From Rufibacter glacialis (lineage in GTDB: Bacteria > Bacteroidota > Bacteroidia > Cytophagales > Hymenobacteraceae): 64,000 nucleotides of DNA. Made by a program: the position numbers and the translations under genes. The DNA is taken from positions 558,001-622,000 of the forward strand of contig NZ_VKKZ01000019.1 in the NCBI RefSeq assembly GCF_008271745.1, in the 5' to 3' direction. The notes beneath the pieces were generated by a model. The model ran no database searches. It worked only from the letters and a program-made list of their open reading frames with translations, and was not told where the DNA came from. Below, piece by piece: positions 1 through 7,991 of this stretch (within the stretch, counting starts at the first letter, position 1; the number at the start of each line of letters is the position of its first letter).

Positions 1-104
1 CAGACGAGACCGAAGAAGACTACCAAGGCCTCTTCACCTTCAAAAGCCGGCTGGGAGGGGTAGAATCCTGGAAACCTACCTTTCTTTGGCGGGAGGGAGA
101 ATAA
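1..104 (+). CDS. 3' end of an unidentified gene (partial)
   Basis: The frame starting at base 3 is open from the window edge to a TAA at 102-104 and gives 33 C-terminal residues containing LFTFKSRLGG and ending in WREGE. The segment resembles the C-terminal strand of FemAB/GNAT-type acyltransferases found in Bacteroidota surface-polysaccharide loci, but 33 residues are too few for a firm call. The downstream aminotransferase, flippase and glycosyltransferase suggest a role in the same locus. Confidence 0.45.
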   Translation, partial: DETEEDYQGLFTFKSRLGGVESWKPTFLWREGE

Positions 105-241
105 TCTTCACGGGAAAATACACGTCTTTAGTTTTTTCATGAACTCAATTTAGCTGGTGTTTTTAGTAAAGGGCGCCTAAACAAGGAAAGGGAATGCCCT
201 CTGCTCCCGCACCGTATCCTTTCCCAATTCTGTGCGTTAGC

Positions 242-272
242 TTTGCGGCTCGCTTTTCCAACCGCTACCTTG
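242..272 (+). promoter_or_regulatory. Bacteroidota-type promoter for the aminotransferase gene
   Basis: TTTG at 242-245 is followed after 20 nt by TACCTTG at 266-272, close to the Bacteroidota -33/-7 consensus (TTTG, about 19-21 nt, TAnnTTTG). It lies inside the longest possible reading frame (from 194), so translation should begin downstream, at 302 or 320. Confidence 0.5.
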
Positions 273-319
273 CACTTTCCTTTGTCCTGAATCTCTTGCC
301 CATGCTGTCAGATCCTAAA

Positions 320-1426
320 ATGCAGGTTCCCTTTTTTACCTTCCGCGAATTCCCGGCGGGCCTTCAGCAACGGGTAGAGGAGGCCCTCCTAACAGAACTT
401 CGGAAAAACCATTTGGTTTTGGGTCCGGCGGTGGCGCAGTTTGAAGAAGAATTCGGGCGGTATCTGGGCGGGGGAGAAGTGATTGGCGTGGGCAACGGGT
501 ATGATGCGCTGGTGCTGTGCCTGCGCGCCTTAGGCATTGGGCCCGGCCATGAGGTGGTGGTGCCCGCCAACGGCTACATTGCCACCATCAACGCCGTGCA
601 ACAGGTAGGGGCCAAACCCGTCTTCGCCGAACCTGACCCACAGACCTATAACCTCACGGCCACCTCTGTGTTGCCGGTCATCACACCTAAGACAAAAGTC
701 ATATTGCCCATCCATTTGTACGGCCAAAGCTGCGAGCTGAATGATTTGCTGGACTTATGCCAAAGCCATGATTTTGAGTTGGTAGAGGATTTCGCACAGG
801 CGCAGGGAACTCTGTATGCCGGTCAGCCCGTAGGCACCTTCGGGAAAGTGAACGCCACCAGTTTTTACCCTACCAAGAACCTGGGCGCCGTGGGCGACGG
901 CGGAGCAGTGGTGACGCAAGATGCCGCCATAGCCCACTGGGTGCGGCAATACCATAACTATGGCCAGTCCAGGCGCTACGAGTACGCGCAGGCTGGCATC
1001 AACTCAAGGCTAGACTCATTGCAGGCAGCTGTATTGACCGTGAAGCTCGTCCACTTGCCGGACTTTAATGCGGAACGCAAACGCCTGGCCAGCATCTATC
1101 AGCAAGCCTTGGCAGACGTGGGAGATCTCTGTTTGCCTTCTACCTCCCCGGCTGCCACGGATCATATTTACCACCTGTACGTGGTCCGAACGAGCCAGCG
1201 CGATGCCTTGCAGCAGTTCCTCCAAGAGAAAGGTATTCAGACCCTGGTGCATTATCCGGTACCGCCGCACTTGCAGCCGGCGTACCAGCACCTGGGATAC
1301 CGCCCCGGTGATTTTCCTCTTACTGAGGAACTAGCCACCACCAGCCTAAGCCTGCCGCTTTTCCCGGGCATGACCGAACCGGAGCAGGCGTACGTGGTGG
1401 AGGAAATAACAGCGTTCTTCAGTTAG
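320..1426 (+). CDS. DegT/DnrJ/EryC1/StrS family sugar aminotransferase (FdtB-like)
   Basis: PLP-dependent aminotransferase of the DegT family, which transfers an amino group to nucleotide-activated keto-sugars for LPS or other surface glycans. The 368-residue product is the usual family length. The PLP lysine is probably K186 in the motif SFYPTKNLGAVGDGG; the VPANGYIAT segment and the VEDFAQAQG cofactor-binding stretch are also present. The frame is open from 194, but the first 42 codons do not resemble the family and contain a likely promoter. Starts at 302 and 320 are both possible; 320 puts the conserved VPFF next to the initiator. The flippase gene begins 129 bp after the stop. The exact sugar substrate cannot be read from sequence. 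Confidence 0.88.
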   Translation: MQVPFFTFREFPAGLQQRVEEALLTELRKNHLVLGPAVAQFEEEFGRYLGGGEVIGVGNGYDALVLCLRALGIGPGHEVVVPANGYIATINAVQQVGAKPVFAEPDPQTYNLTATSVLPVITPKTKVILPIHLYGQSCELNDLLDLCQSHDFELVEDFAQAQGTLYAGQPVGTFGKVNATSFYPTKNLGAVGDGGAVVTQDAAIAHWVRQYHNYGQSRRYEYAQAGINSRLDSLQAAVLTVKLVHLPDFNAERKRLASIYQQALADVGDLCLPSTSPAATDHIYHLYVVRTSQRDALQQFLQEKGIQTLVHYPVPPHLQPAYQHLGYRPGDFPLTEELATTSLSLPLFPGMTEPEQAYVVEEITAFFS

Positions 1427-1555
1427 GACAGACCTGCTCCACCCAACTTTTGTTTAACGGCCATTCTTAGGAAAGAAGGCTTAAATCCCCCGGCGGGAGA
1501 AGCAGCCATCTGGGTGCTCAACCCGTATTGTCCTATTTTCTTTGTAGTTTGCAAC

Positions 1556-2833
1556 ATGGCGCGAAAGCAGCACTTGCGGCAATTTTTGGGTAATTCTGTC
1601 TGGTCTGGGCTTTCCACGGTGGCGCGGGCGGGCAGTGCCCTGGTGGTGAACAAGTTGTTTGCGGTGTATTATGGACCGCAGGGAATCACGCTCTTGGCGC
1701 ACTTTCAGAACCTTATCGCGCTATTGACCACGCTTCCCAACAGCGGCATCAACGTGGGGCTCATCCGGCACCTGGCCCAGCATGAACCCCAGAGCCAGCA
1801 GTATCGGGCTTATTTCTGGATTGGCCTGTTATTGAACGCCGCCACCTTTCTGGCCGCGCTTGGGGCTATTGCCCTTTTCCCTGCTTTTTTCCTAGAAAGG
1901 TTTGCCAATGACCTGCTTCCGCAGACCAGTATATCAACCCTAGGGATTTTACTGGGCCTGTTCGTGCTGCTTCTCTTGCAGTTGTTCTGGCTGGCGGTGT
2001 TGTTGGCGCAGCAGGCGTTACGGCCATACGTGTACTTAAGCATATTGACCAGTATCATGGGTATAGGCATTACCTGGTGGGCCGTGGGCAGGGTTGAGCT
2101 ACCGCAGGCCTTGGTTTTGTTTTTGACCGGCCAGAGCATAAGCGGGGTGGTGGGTCTGGGCGTGGTGGCGTATAAGGGGCTTTTACCAAAATGGCAATAT
2201 GCCTGGACCCCGAAAGTTTCCAAGGACCTGGGTAAATTCCTGCTAATGGCGCTCTCTACCCTGGTGGGCGCCAAGTTAATCGACTTTCTGGTGCGGGAGA
2301 TGGCCATCCAGCAGTTTTCCTTGGTGGAAACCGGTTTATGGCAGTCGGTGGTGAAAATCTCAGATTCCTATACCTTAGTCTATGTCTCGATCCTGGGCAT
2401 GGTGTACTACCCTAAGATAGCCTCCTTGCTGCCTCAGCCGCAGTCCTTGCGGGATTACGTAAAAAGCGTTTTTTTTCTCTTGGTGCCTGCATTAGGGGTA
2501 GGGTTGCTGTTTTTCTGGTGGCAGCGCGATTTCTTTATCCGGTTACTTTTCCACCAGGAATTCTTGCCCGCCCGGGATCTGATGGACTTTCAGGTACTGG
2601 GTGACTTCTTCAAAATGACGGCTTGGGTGCTTTCTTATATCATCACGGTGCAGGCGCGGGTAAAACTGTACATCCTTACCCAATTAGGGTCTGGGCTACT
2701 TTATGTGGCGCTGGTGGCCTGGCTCATGCCACTTTTAGGGGTAGAAGGGCTACCCATGGCGCACACCCTTCGGTATGGGGTATATCTGGTGTTTCACCTG
2801 TACCTTTTCCGGTCTTATTTCTCTAAACCATGA
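1556..2833 (+). CDS. Wzx-type O-antigen/polysaccharide flippase
   Basis: Integral membrane protein of the MATE-like/MVF superfamily that flips lipid-linked oligosaccharide across the inner membrane. About 12 hydrophobic segments are spread over 425 residues, and the N-terminal part (NSVWSGLSTVARAGSALVVNK) matches WzxE-like flippases in style. A longer frame from 1514 exists, but the ATG at 1556 begins with MARKQ, directly before the first helix. The stop overlaps the start of the glycosyltransferase gene (ATGA at 2830-2833), so the two are translationally coupled. Family assignment is firm; the glycan is unknown. Confidence 0.85.
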   Translation: MARKQHLRQFLGNSVWSGLSTVARAGSALVVNKLFAVYYGPQGITLLAHFQNLIALLTTLPNSGINVGLIRHLAQHEPQSQQYRAYFWIGLLLNAATFLAALGAIALFPAFFLERFANDLLPQTSISTLGILLGLFVLLLLQLFWLAVLLAQQALRPYVYLSILTSIMGIGITWWAVGRVELPQALVLFLTGQSISGVVGLGVVAYKGLLPKWQYAWTPKVSKDLGKFLLMALSTLVGAKLIDFLVREMAIQQFSLVETGLWQSVVKISDSYTLVYVSILGMVYYPKIASLLPQPQSLRDYVKSVFFLLVPALGVGLLFFWWQRDFFIRLLFHQEFLPARDLMDFQVLGDFFKMTAWVLSYIITVQARVKLYILTQLGSGLLYVALVAWLMPLLGVEGLPMAHTLRYGVYLVFHLYLFRSYFSKP

Positions 2834-3798
2834 CCAAACCACTCGTCTCCATCATCTGCCTAAGCTACAACCATGCGGCCTTCCTGCGGCAAGCGTTAGA
2901 CTCGGTGTTGGCACAAACTTACCAAAACCTGGAGGTGCTGGTGGTAGATGACCTTAGTACCGATAACAGCGTGCAAATAATAGAGGAGTATGTACAGCGG
3001 TTTCCGAGGCTGAAATTCATAAAACATGCCCAAAACACTGGGAACTGCGCGGCCTTCAATGAAGCGTTCCGCCTGAGTACGGGCGAGTTCATCATTGACT
3101 TTGCCACCGATGATGTCCTGCACCCTGACCGGGTGGCCCGCCAGGTAGACGCTTTTCAGCACCTTCCCGCCACGTACGGCGTGGTGTATACAGAGGCCGA
3201 ACTCATTGACGAAACCTCTGCTCCATTGGGCTTTTTCTACACCCGTTCTGCCGCCGGGCAGATAAGCCCGACTCCGGTTGAGGGAGATATTTTTGCGGCC
3301 GTGCTGGAACGCTACTTCATCTGTCCGCCTACCATGATGATACGCCGGCAGGTGTTAGAAGAACTGGGGGGCTACGACCCAACGCTGGCTTATGAGGATT
3401 TCGATTTCTGGGTTCGCTCTTCACGCCAGTGGCAGTACCATTTCCTGGACCAGGCCTTGTGCCAACGAAGAGTCCACCCGCACTCGCTTTCCCGGAAAGT
3501 ATACCAGAAGGGAGACCGACAGTTGGCTTCCACCATCCAGGTGATCCGAAAAGCCCAACGGCTGGTCAAAAACGGCCGGGAACAAGAAGCCCTGCAAACC
3601 AGGATACAATACGAAGCCCGGCATGCCTACCTGACCGCCAATTACCCTGAGGCGGCCCAGTTACTGCAGTTGTTGCGGGATGAAGACGGCCTGACAGGTT
3701 CTTACAGGCTTCTAGAGGTGCTGACCAAACACAGGGTACCCCTGCAGTTTCTCAGGCGGTGGTACCACCGCTGGCGGTATGGGCATACCGGCGCATGA
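2830..3798 (+). CDS. Glycosyltransferase family 2
   Basis: GT-A fold glycosyltransferase that adds a sugar to a surface-polysaccharide intermediate. The N-terminus (VSIICLSYNHAAFLRQALDS, then VVDDLSTDNS) is the nucleotide-sugar binding region, and TDDVLHPDR supplies the metal-binding acidic motif near residue 96. EDFDFWVR near residue 195 fits the catalytic-base region. The start overlaps the flippase stop by 4 bp. The last 47 bp overlap the 3' end of the opposing dimethylformamidase-like gene, an unusual tail-to-tail overlap. Donor and acceptor are not predictable. Confidence 0.88.
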   Translation: MTKPLVSIICLSYNHAAFLRQALDSVLAQTYQNLEVLVVDDLSTDNSVQIIEEYVQRFPRLKFIKHAQNTGNCAAFNEAFRLSTGEFIIDFATDDVLHPDRVARQVDAFQHLPATYGVVYTEAELIDETSAPLGFFYTRSAAGQISPTPVEGDIFAAVLERYFICPPTMMIRRQVLEELGGYDPTLAYEDFDFWVRSSRQWQYHFLDQALCQRRVHPHSLSRKVYQKGDRQLASTIQVIRKAQRLVKNGREQEALQTRIQYEARHAYLTANYPEAAQLLQLLRDEDGLTGSYRLLEVLTKHRVPLQFLRRWYHRWRYGHTGA

Positions 3799-5185
3799 AA
3801 TTTTGCATAAGTACTGTGAAAACGGCATCAGTACCTAAACCCGAACCACTCTGGATAGAGCCTGAGTTCAGGACTGCATGGCTTTCAGAGAGCGGTGTGT
3901 AGGTGATTTCGCCCCCGCCAGCACCGTTCCAGGCTGGGTCTTGCTTGGTGTAAAGATTTGAACCGGATGTTTCTGCTTTGTTGAGCCCTTTGGCTAGGAT
4001 CACGGTAGTGGCAGGGGTACTCCAGGTGGTTTTATCCGTTTCATCACCACAGATAGGGAGACCATCCAATCCCTGCTCCCCAAATAACTCTCCTTCCTTC
4101 CTCTTGGTTCCGGCAAATAGCCAATGCTCCGGGGCCAGGACCCGATAAGGAGCAAACGTACCCATGCCAGCTTCTGAGAACTGAGCCCCTAGCAATTGCG
4201 CCTCTGAGTGGGCGGTATGGCGCCAGAGCCCTCCTCTTTGGCCCTCGTTATGAAAAAAGGCCCCGTTTTTGGGGCATTCCACCTGGGTGAAATTCTGGTG
4301 CCACCGTACCTGCCAATACACCTGGTTCCCGCCCAAAGCCACCAACGACTTGTGCTTCCAGAGCACCAGATCCCTCAATGCCGCATACATCTTCCCCGAG
4401 AAATACTCAGCGTGGTAGGCCAGCACCAGCACCTGGCAGTTTTGAAACACTTTTGGGTGTGCCTCCAGGTAATAATCTGGGTAGAGGTCTGCTTCGTACT
4501 CTTTTGAAAACCAATGGAAGAGGTGTGCTTCTAGGCGCAGGTTGTGCTGCACCGGCTGGGTAGGGGCGTAGGTGAGGGCGGTATTAGGCCGCAAAGCGGA
4601 GACAAAGGCTACTGGGTCGCCACTGATAGCGTTCCGGTACAGCGACTGCCCGCCGTAGGCGTTGTAAGCTACCCAGGTGGTAACAGGGGCTAGAACGGCT
4701 ACTTTCGCTATGGGACTAGCGGGGCCTACCAGGAAGTGGATCTCCGACGGCTTCTCCAGTGAAGGGTGAGTAAGCTGGGCACGGTAATATCCTTGGGCTG
4801 CCGTAGGAGGCAAGGTGAATTGCCAGCCAATGCTCCAGTGGCAGCCTTGTTGCGCCTCGTCTAAGACATCAGGTTGGGGTAGGGCTTCAAACCGGTGATC
4901 GGCTATCTCTTCCCATTCCCCGTCGGCGATGTTCCGCTGCAAGCGCAGGTGGTTCTGGGGCTGCCAGGCCTTGAGGTGGAAAGAAACGGTTTCGCCGGGC
5001 AGGTAAAAGGCTTTATCGGTGTAGCCTTCCAGGGGTTGGGGCACCATGTCTGGGGTTACCGCATGCGGGGGAAGGGCCTTTTTGGACCTGAAGCGCCAAA
5101 GGAAACCTCGGAGAGGCCCCGCCGTTTTCCGCAGAAAACCAGAAAAAGCCGGGGAAACGCGGCTGATGCTTTTAAGCAACCTCAT
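3752..5185 (-). CDS. N,N-dimethylformamidase beta subunit-like domain protein
   Basis: The 477-residue product resembles the C-terminal domain of the large subunit of N,N-dimethylformamidase, a domain widespread in polysaccharide loci where its role is undefined. Visible signs are the conserved VLAPVTTWVAYNAYGGQSLY stretch (about residues 165-185), YYLEAHP, and VLALGGNQVYW-like strands, preceded by a beta-rich segment with PGETVSFHLKA. The N-terminus is basic and slightly hydrophobic but is not a clear signal peptide. Its start overlaps the stop of the upstream methyltransferase by 14 bp, so they form an operon. Real amidase activity should not be assumed. Confidence 0.65.
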   Translation of the reverse strand: MRLLKSISRVSPAFSGFLRKTAGPLRGFLWRFRSKKALPPHAVTPDMVPQPLEGYTDKAFYLPGETVSFHLKAWQPQNHLRLQRNIADGEWEEIADHRFEALPQPDVLDEAQQGCHWSIGWQFTLPPTAAQGYYRAQLTHPSLEKPSEIHFLVGPASPIAKVAVLAPVTTWVAYNAYGGQSLYRNAISGDPVAFVSALRPNTALTYAPTQPVQHNLRLEAHLFHWFSKEYEADLYPDYYLEAHPKVFQNCQVLVLAYHAEYFSGKMYAALRDLVLWKHKSLVALGGNQVYWQVRWHQNFTQVECPKNGAFFHNEGQRGGLWRHTAHSEAQLLGAQFSEAGMGTFAPYRVLAPEHWLFAGTKRKEGELFGEQGLDGLPICGDETDKTTWSTPATTVILAKGLNKAETSGSNLYTKQDPAWNGAGGGEITYTPLSESHAVLNSGSIQSGSGLGTDAVFTVLMQNFMRRYAHTASGGTTA

Positions 5186-5942
5186 GGGCCGGGTGCGTGG
5201 CGACGAAGATAAGTTCCTGGAGACCCAAGCCCAGGCGGGTTTGCTCTTCCGCCGGCCGGGAATTGGCGTAGGCCACCGCCTGTACCGTGAACCCCTGGGC
5301 CGCTACCCGTTCCCCGAAGTCCTGGCCATACTTCCGGAACCGGTCGGACTGCCCGTACACCTGCTGCCGTTGGAGCGGGGTAACGGCCTCCGGCGTTTCC
5401 AGGGTCTTTTCCTGGGGGTGCAGGCGGGCCTGGAGCAACAGTTGGCCCTGGGGTTTGAGTACCCGGCGCAGTTCCTGCAAGGCTTTGGTCTCATCAGGCA
5501 CATGGGCCAGCACATGGGAGCACAGGATCAAGTCAAAGGAAGCGGTGGCATAGGGCAGGGCCTGTAGGTCTACGCGGTCCATGGCTACGGGCGAGGTGAG
5601 ATCGGCGCTGCGGTAAAGCAGGTTAGGGAGTGCATGCAGCCGTTGCTGTACGATAGGTTCAGGGGCCATGTGCAACACCGCTAACGACCGTTCCTGTAGG
5701 TGCACCTGTTCCTGTAGGTAAAGCCACAGCAGCCGGTGGCGTTCCAGGGTATGGCACCGCGGACACAGGGCCTGGGAACGGCGCTCCTTCCCGAAGGGGA
5801 GAAAAGTCCGGAAAGACCTCTCACAGAGCGGGCAGTAGACGTTGGTGCCCAGGTACAACCAGCTCCTGGAAAGCCAGAAAAACTTCCGTAAAGAAAGCCG
5901 GGTCTGGGCCGGAAGCACTTTCTTTAGCAGGGGCAGCGGCAT
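5172..5942 (-). CDS. Class I SAM-dependent methyltransferase with N-terminal zinc-ribbon-like motif
   Basis: Predicted 256-residue methyltransferase. An N-terminal CPLC...CPRC pair (about 35 residues apart) looks like a zinc knuckle, followed by the AdoMet fold with ASFDLILCSHVLAHVPDE (motif II/III region) and LRRVLKPQGQLLLQ. The classic glycine-rich motif I is replaced by LHMAPEP, as seen in some sugar or lipid methyltransferases. The frame is open from 5999, but a TATCTTTG promoter box at 5963-5970 lies inside that extension, so 5942 is preferred. It is the first gene of a two-gene operon; the substrate is unknown, and glycan modification is inferred from context. Confidence 0.72.
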   Translation of the reverse strand: MPLPLLKKVLPAQTRLSLRKFFWLSRSWLYLGTNVYCPLCERSFRTFLPFGKERRSQALCPRCHTLERHRLLWLYLQEQVHLQERSLAVLHMAPEPIVQQRLHALPNLLYRSADLTSPVAMDRVDLQALPYATASFDLILCSHVLAHVPDETKALQELRRVLKPQGQLLLQARLHPQEKTLETPEAVTPLQRQQVYGQSDRFRKYGQDFGERVAAQGFTVQAVAYANSRPAEEQTRLGLGLQELIFVATHPAHEVA

Positions 5943-5962
5943 AAGCGTGAAAAGGTGTTTTT

Positions 5963-5970
5963 CAAAGATA
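5963..5970 (-). promoter_or_regulatory. -7 box for the methyltransferase operon
   Basis: On the minus strand the sequence reads TATCTTTG, an exact match to TAnnTTTG, 21 bp upstream of the ATG at 5942. No good -33 TTG was found at the usual distance. Confidence 0.45.
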
Positions 5971-6116
5971 AATAATTCAAGTTGTTTTCCCGCCAGCATT
6001 TAATACTGACACCTTCCAAGATACTTTTACGTATGAATTGGTTCAGTGAGGTTGTGTGGGGAAGACTGATTTACCCAAGAGTTCAGTAGCCGCCGGGCAT
6101 TCTGCTTAAAATGTAA

Positions 6117-6124
6117 TATATTTG
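6117..6124 (+). promoter_or_regulatory. -7 box for the acyl-ACP desaturase gene
   Basis: TATATTTG matches TAnnTTTG and sits 23 bp before the desaturase ATG, giving a short leader. Confidence 0.45.
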
Positions 6125-6146
6125 TTCTTCCATATCTAAAGAGTTT

Positions 6147-7130
6147 ATGATTAATAATGCCCTAGCCACCCGTTCAGAGGTGATGATATATGTGGAGAAA
6201 TTCCTGGATACGGCCCTGCCCGAATTCCTGAAATCAGTGGAAGATAGCTGGCAACCAGCCGACTTCTTGCCAGATGCCCGCATGGATTCGTTTTTTGACG
6301 AAATCCGGGAACTGAAAGAGCGGGCCCGTGAACTTTCCTATGACCTGTTGGCGGTCTTGATCGGTGATACTATCACAGAGGAGGCTTTGCCTACCTATGA
6401 GAGCTGGATCATGAGCATCAAGCAGGTGAACACCAACCCAGACAGTTCCTGGATGAAGTGGAACCGCGGCTGGACCTCTGAGGAGAACCGCCACGGCGAC
6501 CTGCTGAACCGCTACCTCTACCTGACCGGCCGTATTGACATGCGCCAGATGGAGGCTTCTACCCAATACCTCATCGCCGATGGCATGGACATCAAAACCG
6601 ATGATGATCCGTACCGCAGCTTCGTGTACACCTCGTTCCAGGAGACGGCCACCAACGTGTCGCACCGCCGGGTAGGGGCATTGGCTAAGAAAGCAGGCGA
6701 AACGACCTTGTCGCGGATCTGTAACTTCATTGCCGCTGATGAAGGACGCCATGCCAAAGCCTATAAAACCTTCGTGAAGAAAATCTTTGAGGTAGACCCG
6801 TCTGAGATGATGATCGCCTTTGAAGACATGATGCGCAAGAAGATTGTGATGCCGGCGCATTACTTGCGCGAACTGGGGATTGACCAGGGCCAGACCTTCG
6901 GGCACTTCACAGATGCCGCCCAGCGCATTGGCGTGTACACCTCTTCAGATTACGTGGAGATCATGGAAACCCTCATCAGAGAGTGGAAAATCTCCAGCAT
7001 GACCGGCTTGAACGAAGCCGGTGAGCAGGCCCGGGATTACTTGATGGCCCTGCCCAACCGCCTGCGCCGCGTGGCAGACCGTATACGGGTACCAGAACTG
7101 CAGTACAAGTTCAAATGGATTGACTCCTAA
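6147..7130 (+). CDS. Acyl-[acyl-carrier-protein] desaturase (ferritin-like, type 2)
   Basis: Soluble di-iron desaturase that introduces a cis double bond into acyl-ACP, so it adjusts membrane fluidity. The two iron-ligand motifs are visible: EENRHG (E113, H116) and DEGRHA (E199, H202), embedded in a helical-bundle protein of 327 residues, the usual bacterial length. Its own promoter box (6117-6124) and a strong terminator (7164-7207) make it monocistronic. An electron donor (ferredoxin or flavodoxin) is needed but is not encoded nearby. Confidence 0.93.
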   Translation: MINNALATRSEVMIYVEKFLDTALPEFLKSVEDSWQPADFLPDARMDSFFDEIRELKERARELSYDLLAVLIGDTITEEALPTYESWIMSIKQVNTNPDSSWMKWNRGWTSEENRHGDLLNRYLYLTGRIDMRQMEASTQYLIADGMDIKTDDDPYRSFVYTSFQETATNVSHRRVGALAKKAGETTLSRICNFIAADEGRHAKAYKTFVKKIFEVDPSEMMIAFEDMMRKKIVMPAHYLRELGIDQGQTFGHFTDAAQRIGVYTSSDYVEIMETLIREWKISSMTGLNEAGEQARDYLMALPNRLRRVADRIRVPELQYKFKWIDS

Positions 7131-7163
7131 GGAAAGCGGTTTTCCGCTACTTTTCTTCTAAAT

Positions 7164-7207
7164 AAAGCCAAAACGCCCCACAAGAGATTGTGGGGCGTTT
7201 TGGCTTT
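7164..7207 (+). terminator. Rho-independent terminator of the desaturase gene
   Basis: A perfect 20-bp stem (arms 7164-7183 and 7188-7207) closes a GAGA loop; the arms begin with A and end with T runs, so it can act in both directions. Confidence 0.85.
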
Positions 7208-7385
7208 AGTAGCTTAAAAACTAATAAATAAGGAGTAAACGTGATAATTTGAGCCGCAGGGGAAGAACGCACAGCATGCGTAGCAGATACTGCTCATCTA
7301 TTTGGCAACTGCCTTTTACTTTTCTGCATTGACACTCAGGAACCCTTTTTATAGGTTAGAGAACAGCTTCTCCTCTTCACGCGAA

Positions 7386-7411
7386 AAATCCTCACGGGTA
7401 GGTGAGGATTT
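7386..7411 (-). terminator. Terminator downstream of the DUF427 gene
   Basis: AAATCCTCAC (7386-7395) pairs with GTGAGGATTT (7402-7411). Read on the minus strand, the hairpin follows the DUF427 stop by about 35 bp and ends in a T run. Confidence 0.6.
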
Positions 7412-7446
7412 CTGGTTTTTATATGGGTTAGGAGGAGTACCTAGTG

Positions 7447-7734
7447 TTAATTTTTGCCGACCACTTGCACACCTTTCCAGAACGCCATGTAGCCTTCAAT
7501 GCTCTTTGCTTTTTCCTGGGGCTGCGGATAGGTCCAGGCGGCATCTGGGTTTTCAAAATGGCCTACCTGCAATGAATAATAAGAAGCCTCTCCCTTCCAG
7601 GAGCAGACCGAATGCCGATTACTGGGTTTGAAGAATTCCCAACGGAGCGAGGAGGGTGGGAAATAGTGGTTGCCTTCTATCTCAATGGTAGTGTCGCTTT
7701 CCGCTAGAATCGTGTTTTTCCAAATTGCCCGCAT
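7447..7734 (-). CDS. DUF427 family protein
   Basis: Small (95-residue) single-domain protein of the DUF427 family, whose function is not established. Typical features are the N-terminal RAIWKNTILAESDTTIEIEG, the YFPPSSL segment, SVCSWKGEASYY, and the C-terminal AWTYPQP...AFWKGVQV. No signal peptide or membrane segment is present, so it should be cytosolic. It is monocistronic, transcribed toward the desaturase gene and divergent from the VWA gene. Confidence 0.85.
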   Translation of the reverse strand: MRAIWKNTILAESDTTIEIEGNHYFPPSSLRWEFFKPSNRHSVCSWKGEASYYSLQVGHFENPDAAWTYPQPQEKAKSIEGYMAFWKGVQVVGKN

Positions 7735-7841
7735 TTTAGAATGGTATTTTTATCATAAATTAATAGTACTAATCGCTAGTGTTTACTGGTTTTTCAAGAG
7801 AAGGTTACCTATCATGAGAACATTTGCGTTTACAGGTTGTT

Positions 7842-7971
7842 AGATACAGACACAGGATCCAAGAAGGAAGACGCAGGATTTCGCCCCAGTTATCCATGCC
7901 CAGCGGAGCGTGGTATAGAAAAGCATAGTAGTCATCAGGTAAGTCTTGTGTCTTAGCTCTTGTATCTTGTG
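7842..7971. repeat. Inverted pair of degenerate heptad arrays
   Basis: Five heptads of GAYRCAR type (7842-7876) are mirrored by four of the type TCTTGTG/TCTTAGC (7944-7971) on the opposite strand, separated by about 67 bp. The layout resembles the heptad and octad arrays elsewhere in the window. It occupies the gap before the VWA gene. Confidence 0.5.
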
Positions 7972-7991
7972 GTTCATTAAATAGAAGAGGT

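Noticed and set aside
6234-6905. 223-codon open frame on the minus strand inside the desaturase gene
   Set aside because: Antisense shadow of a strongly coding gene; the product has no recognisable fold and changes composition with the sense codons.
7302-7631. 109-codon plus-strand frame overlapping the DUF427 gene
   Set aside because: Runs through a hairpin and into the DUF427 gene on the other strand; no protein-like features.
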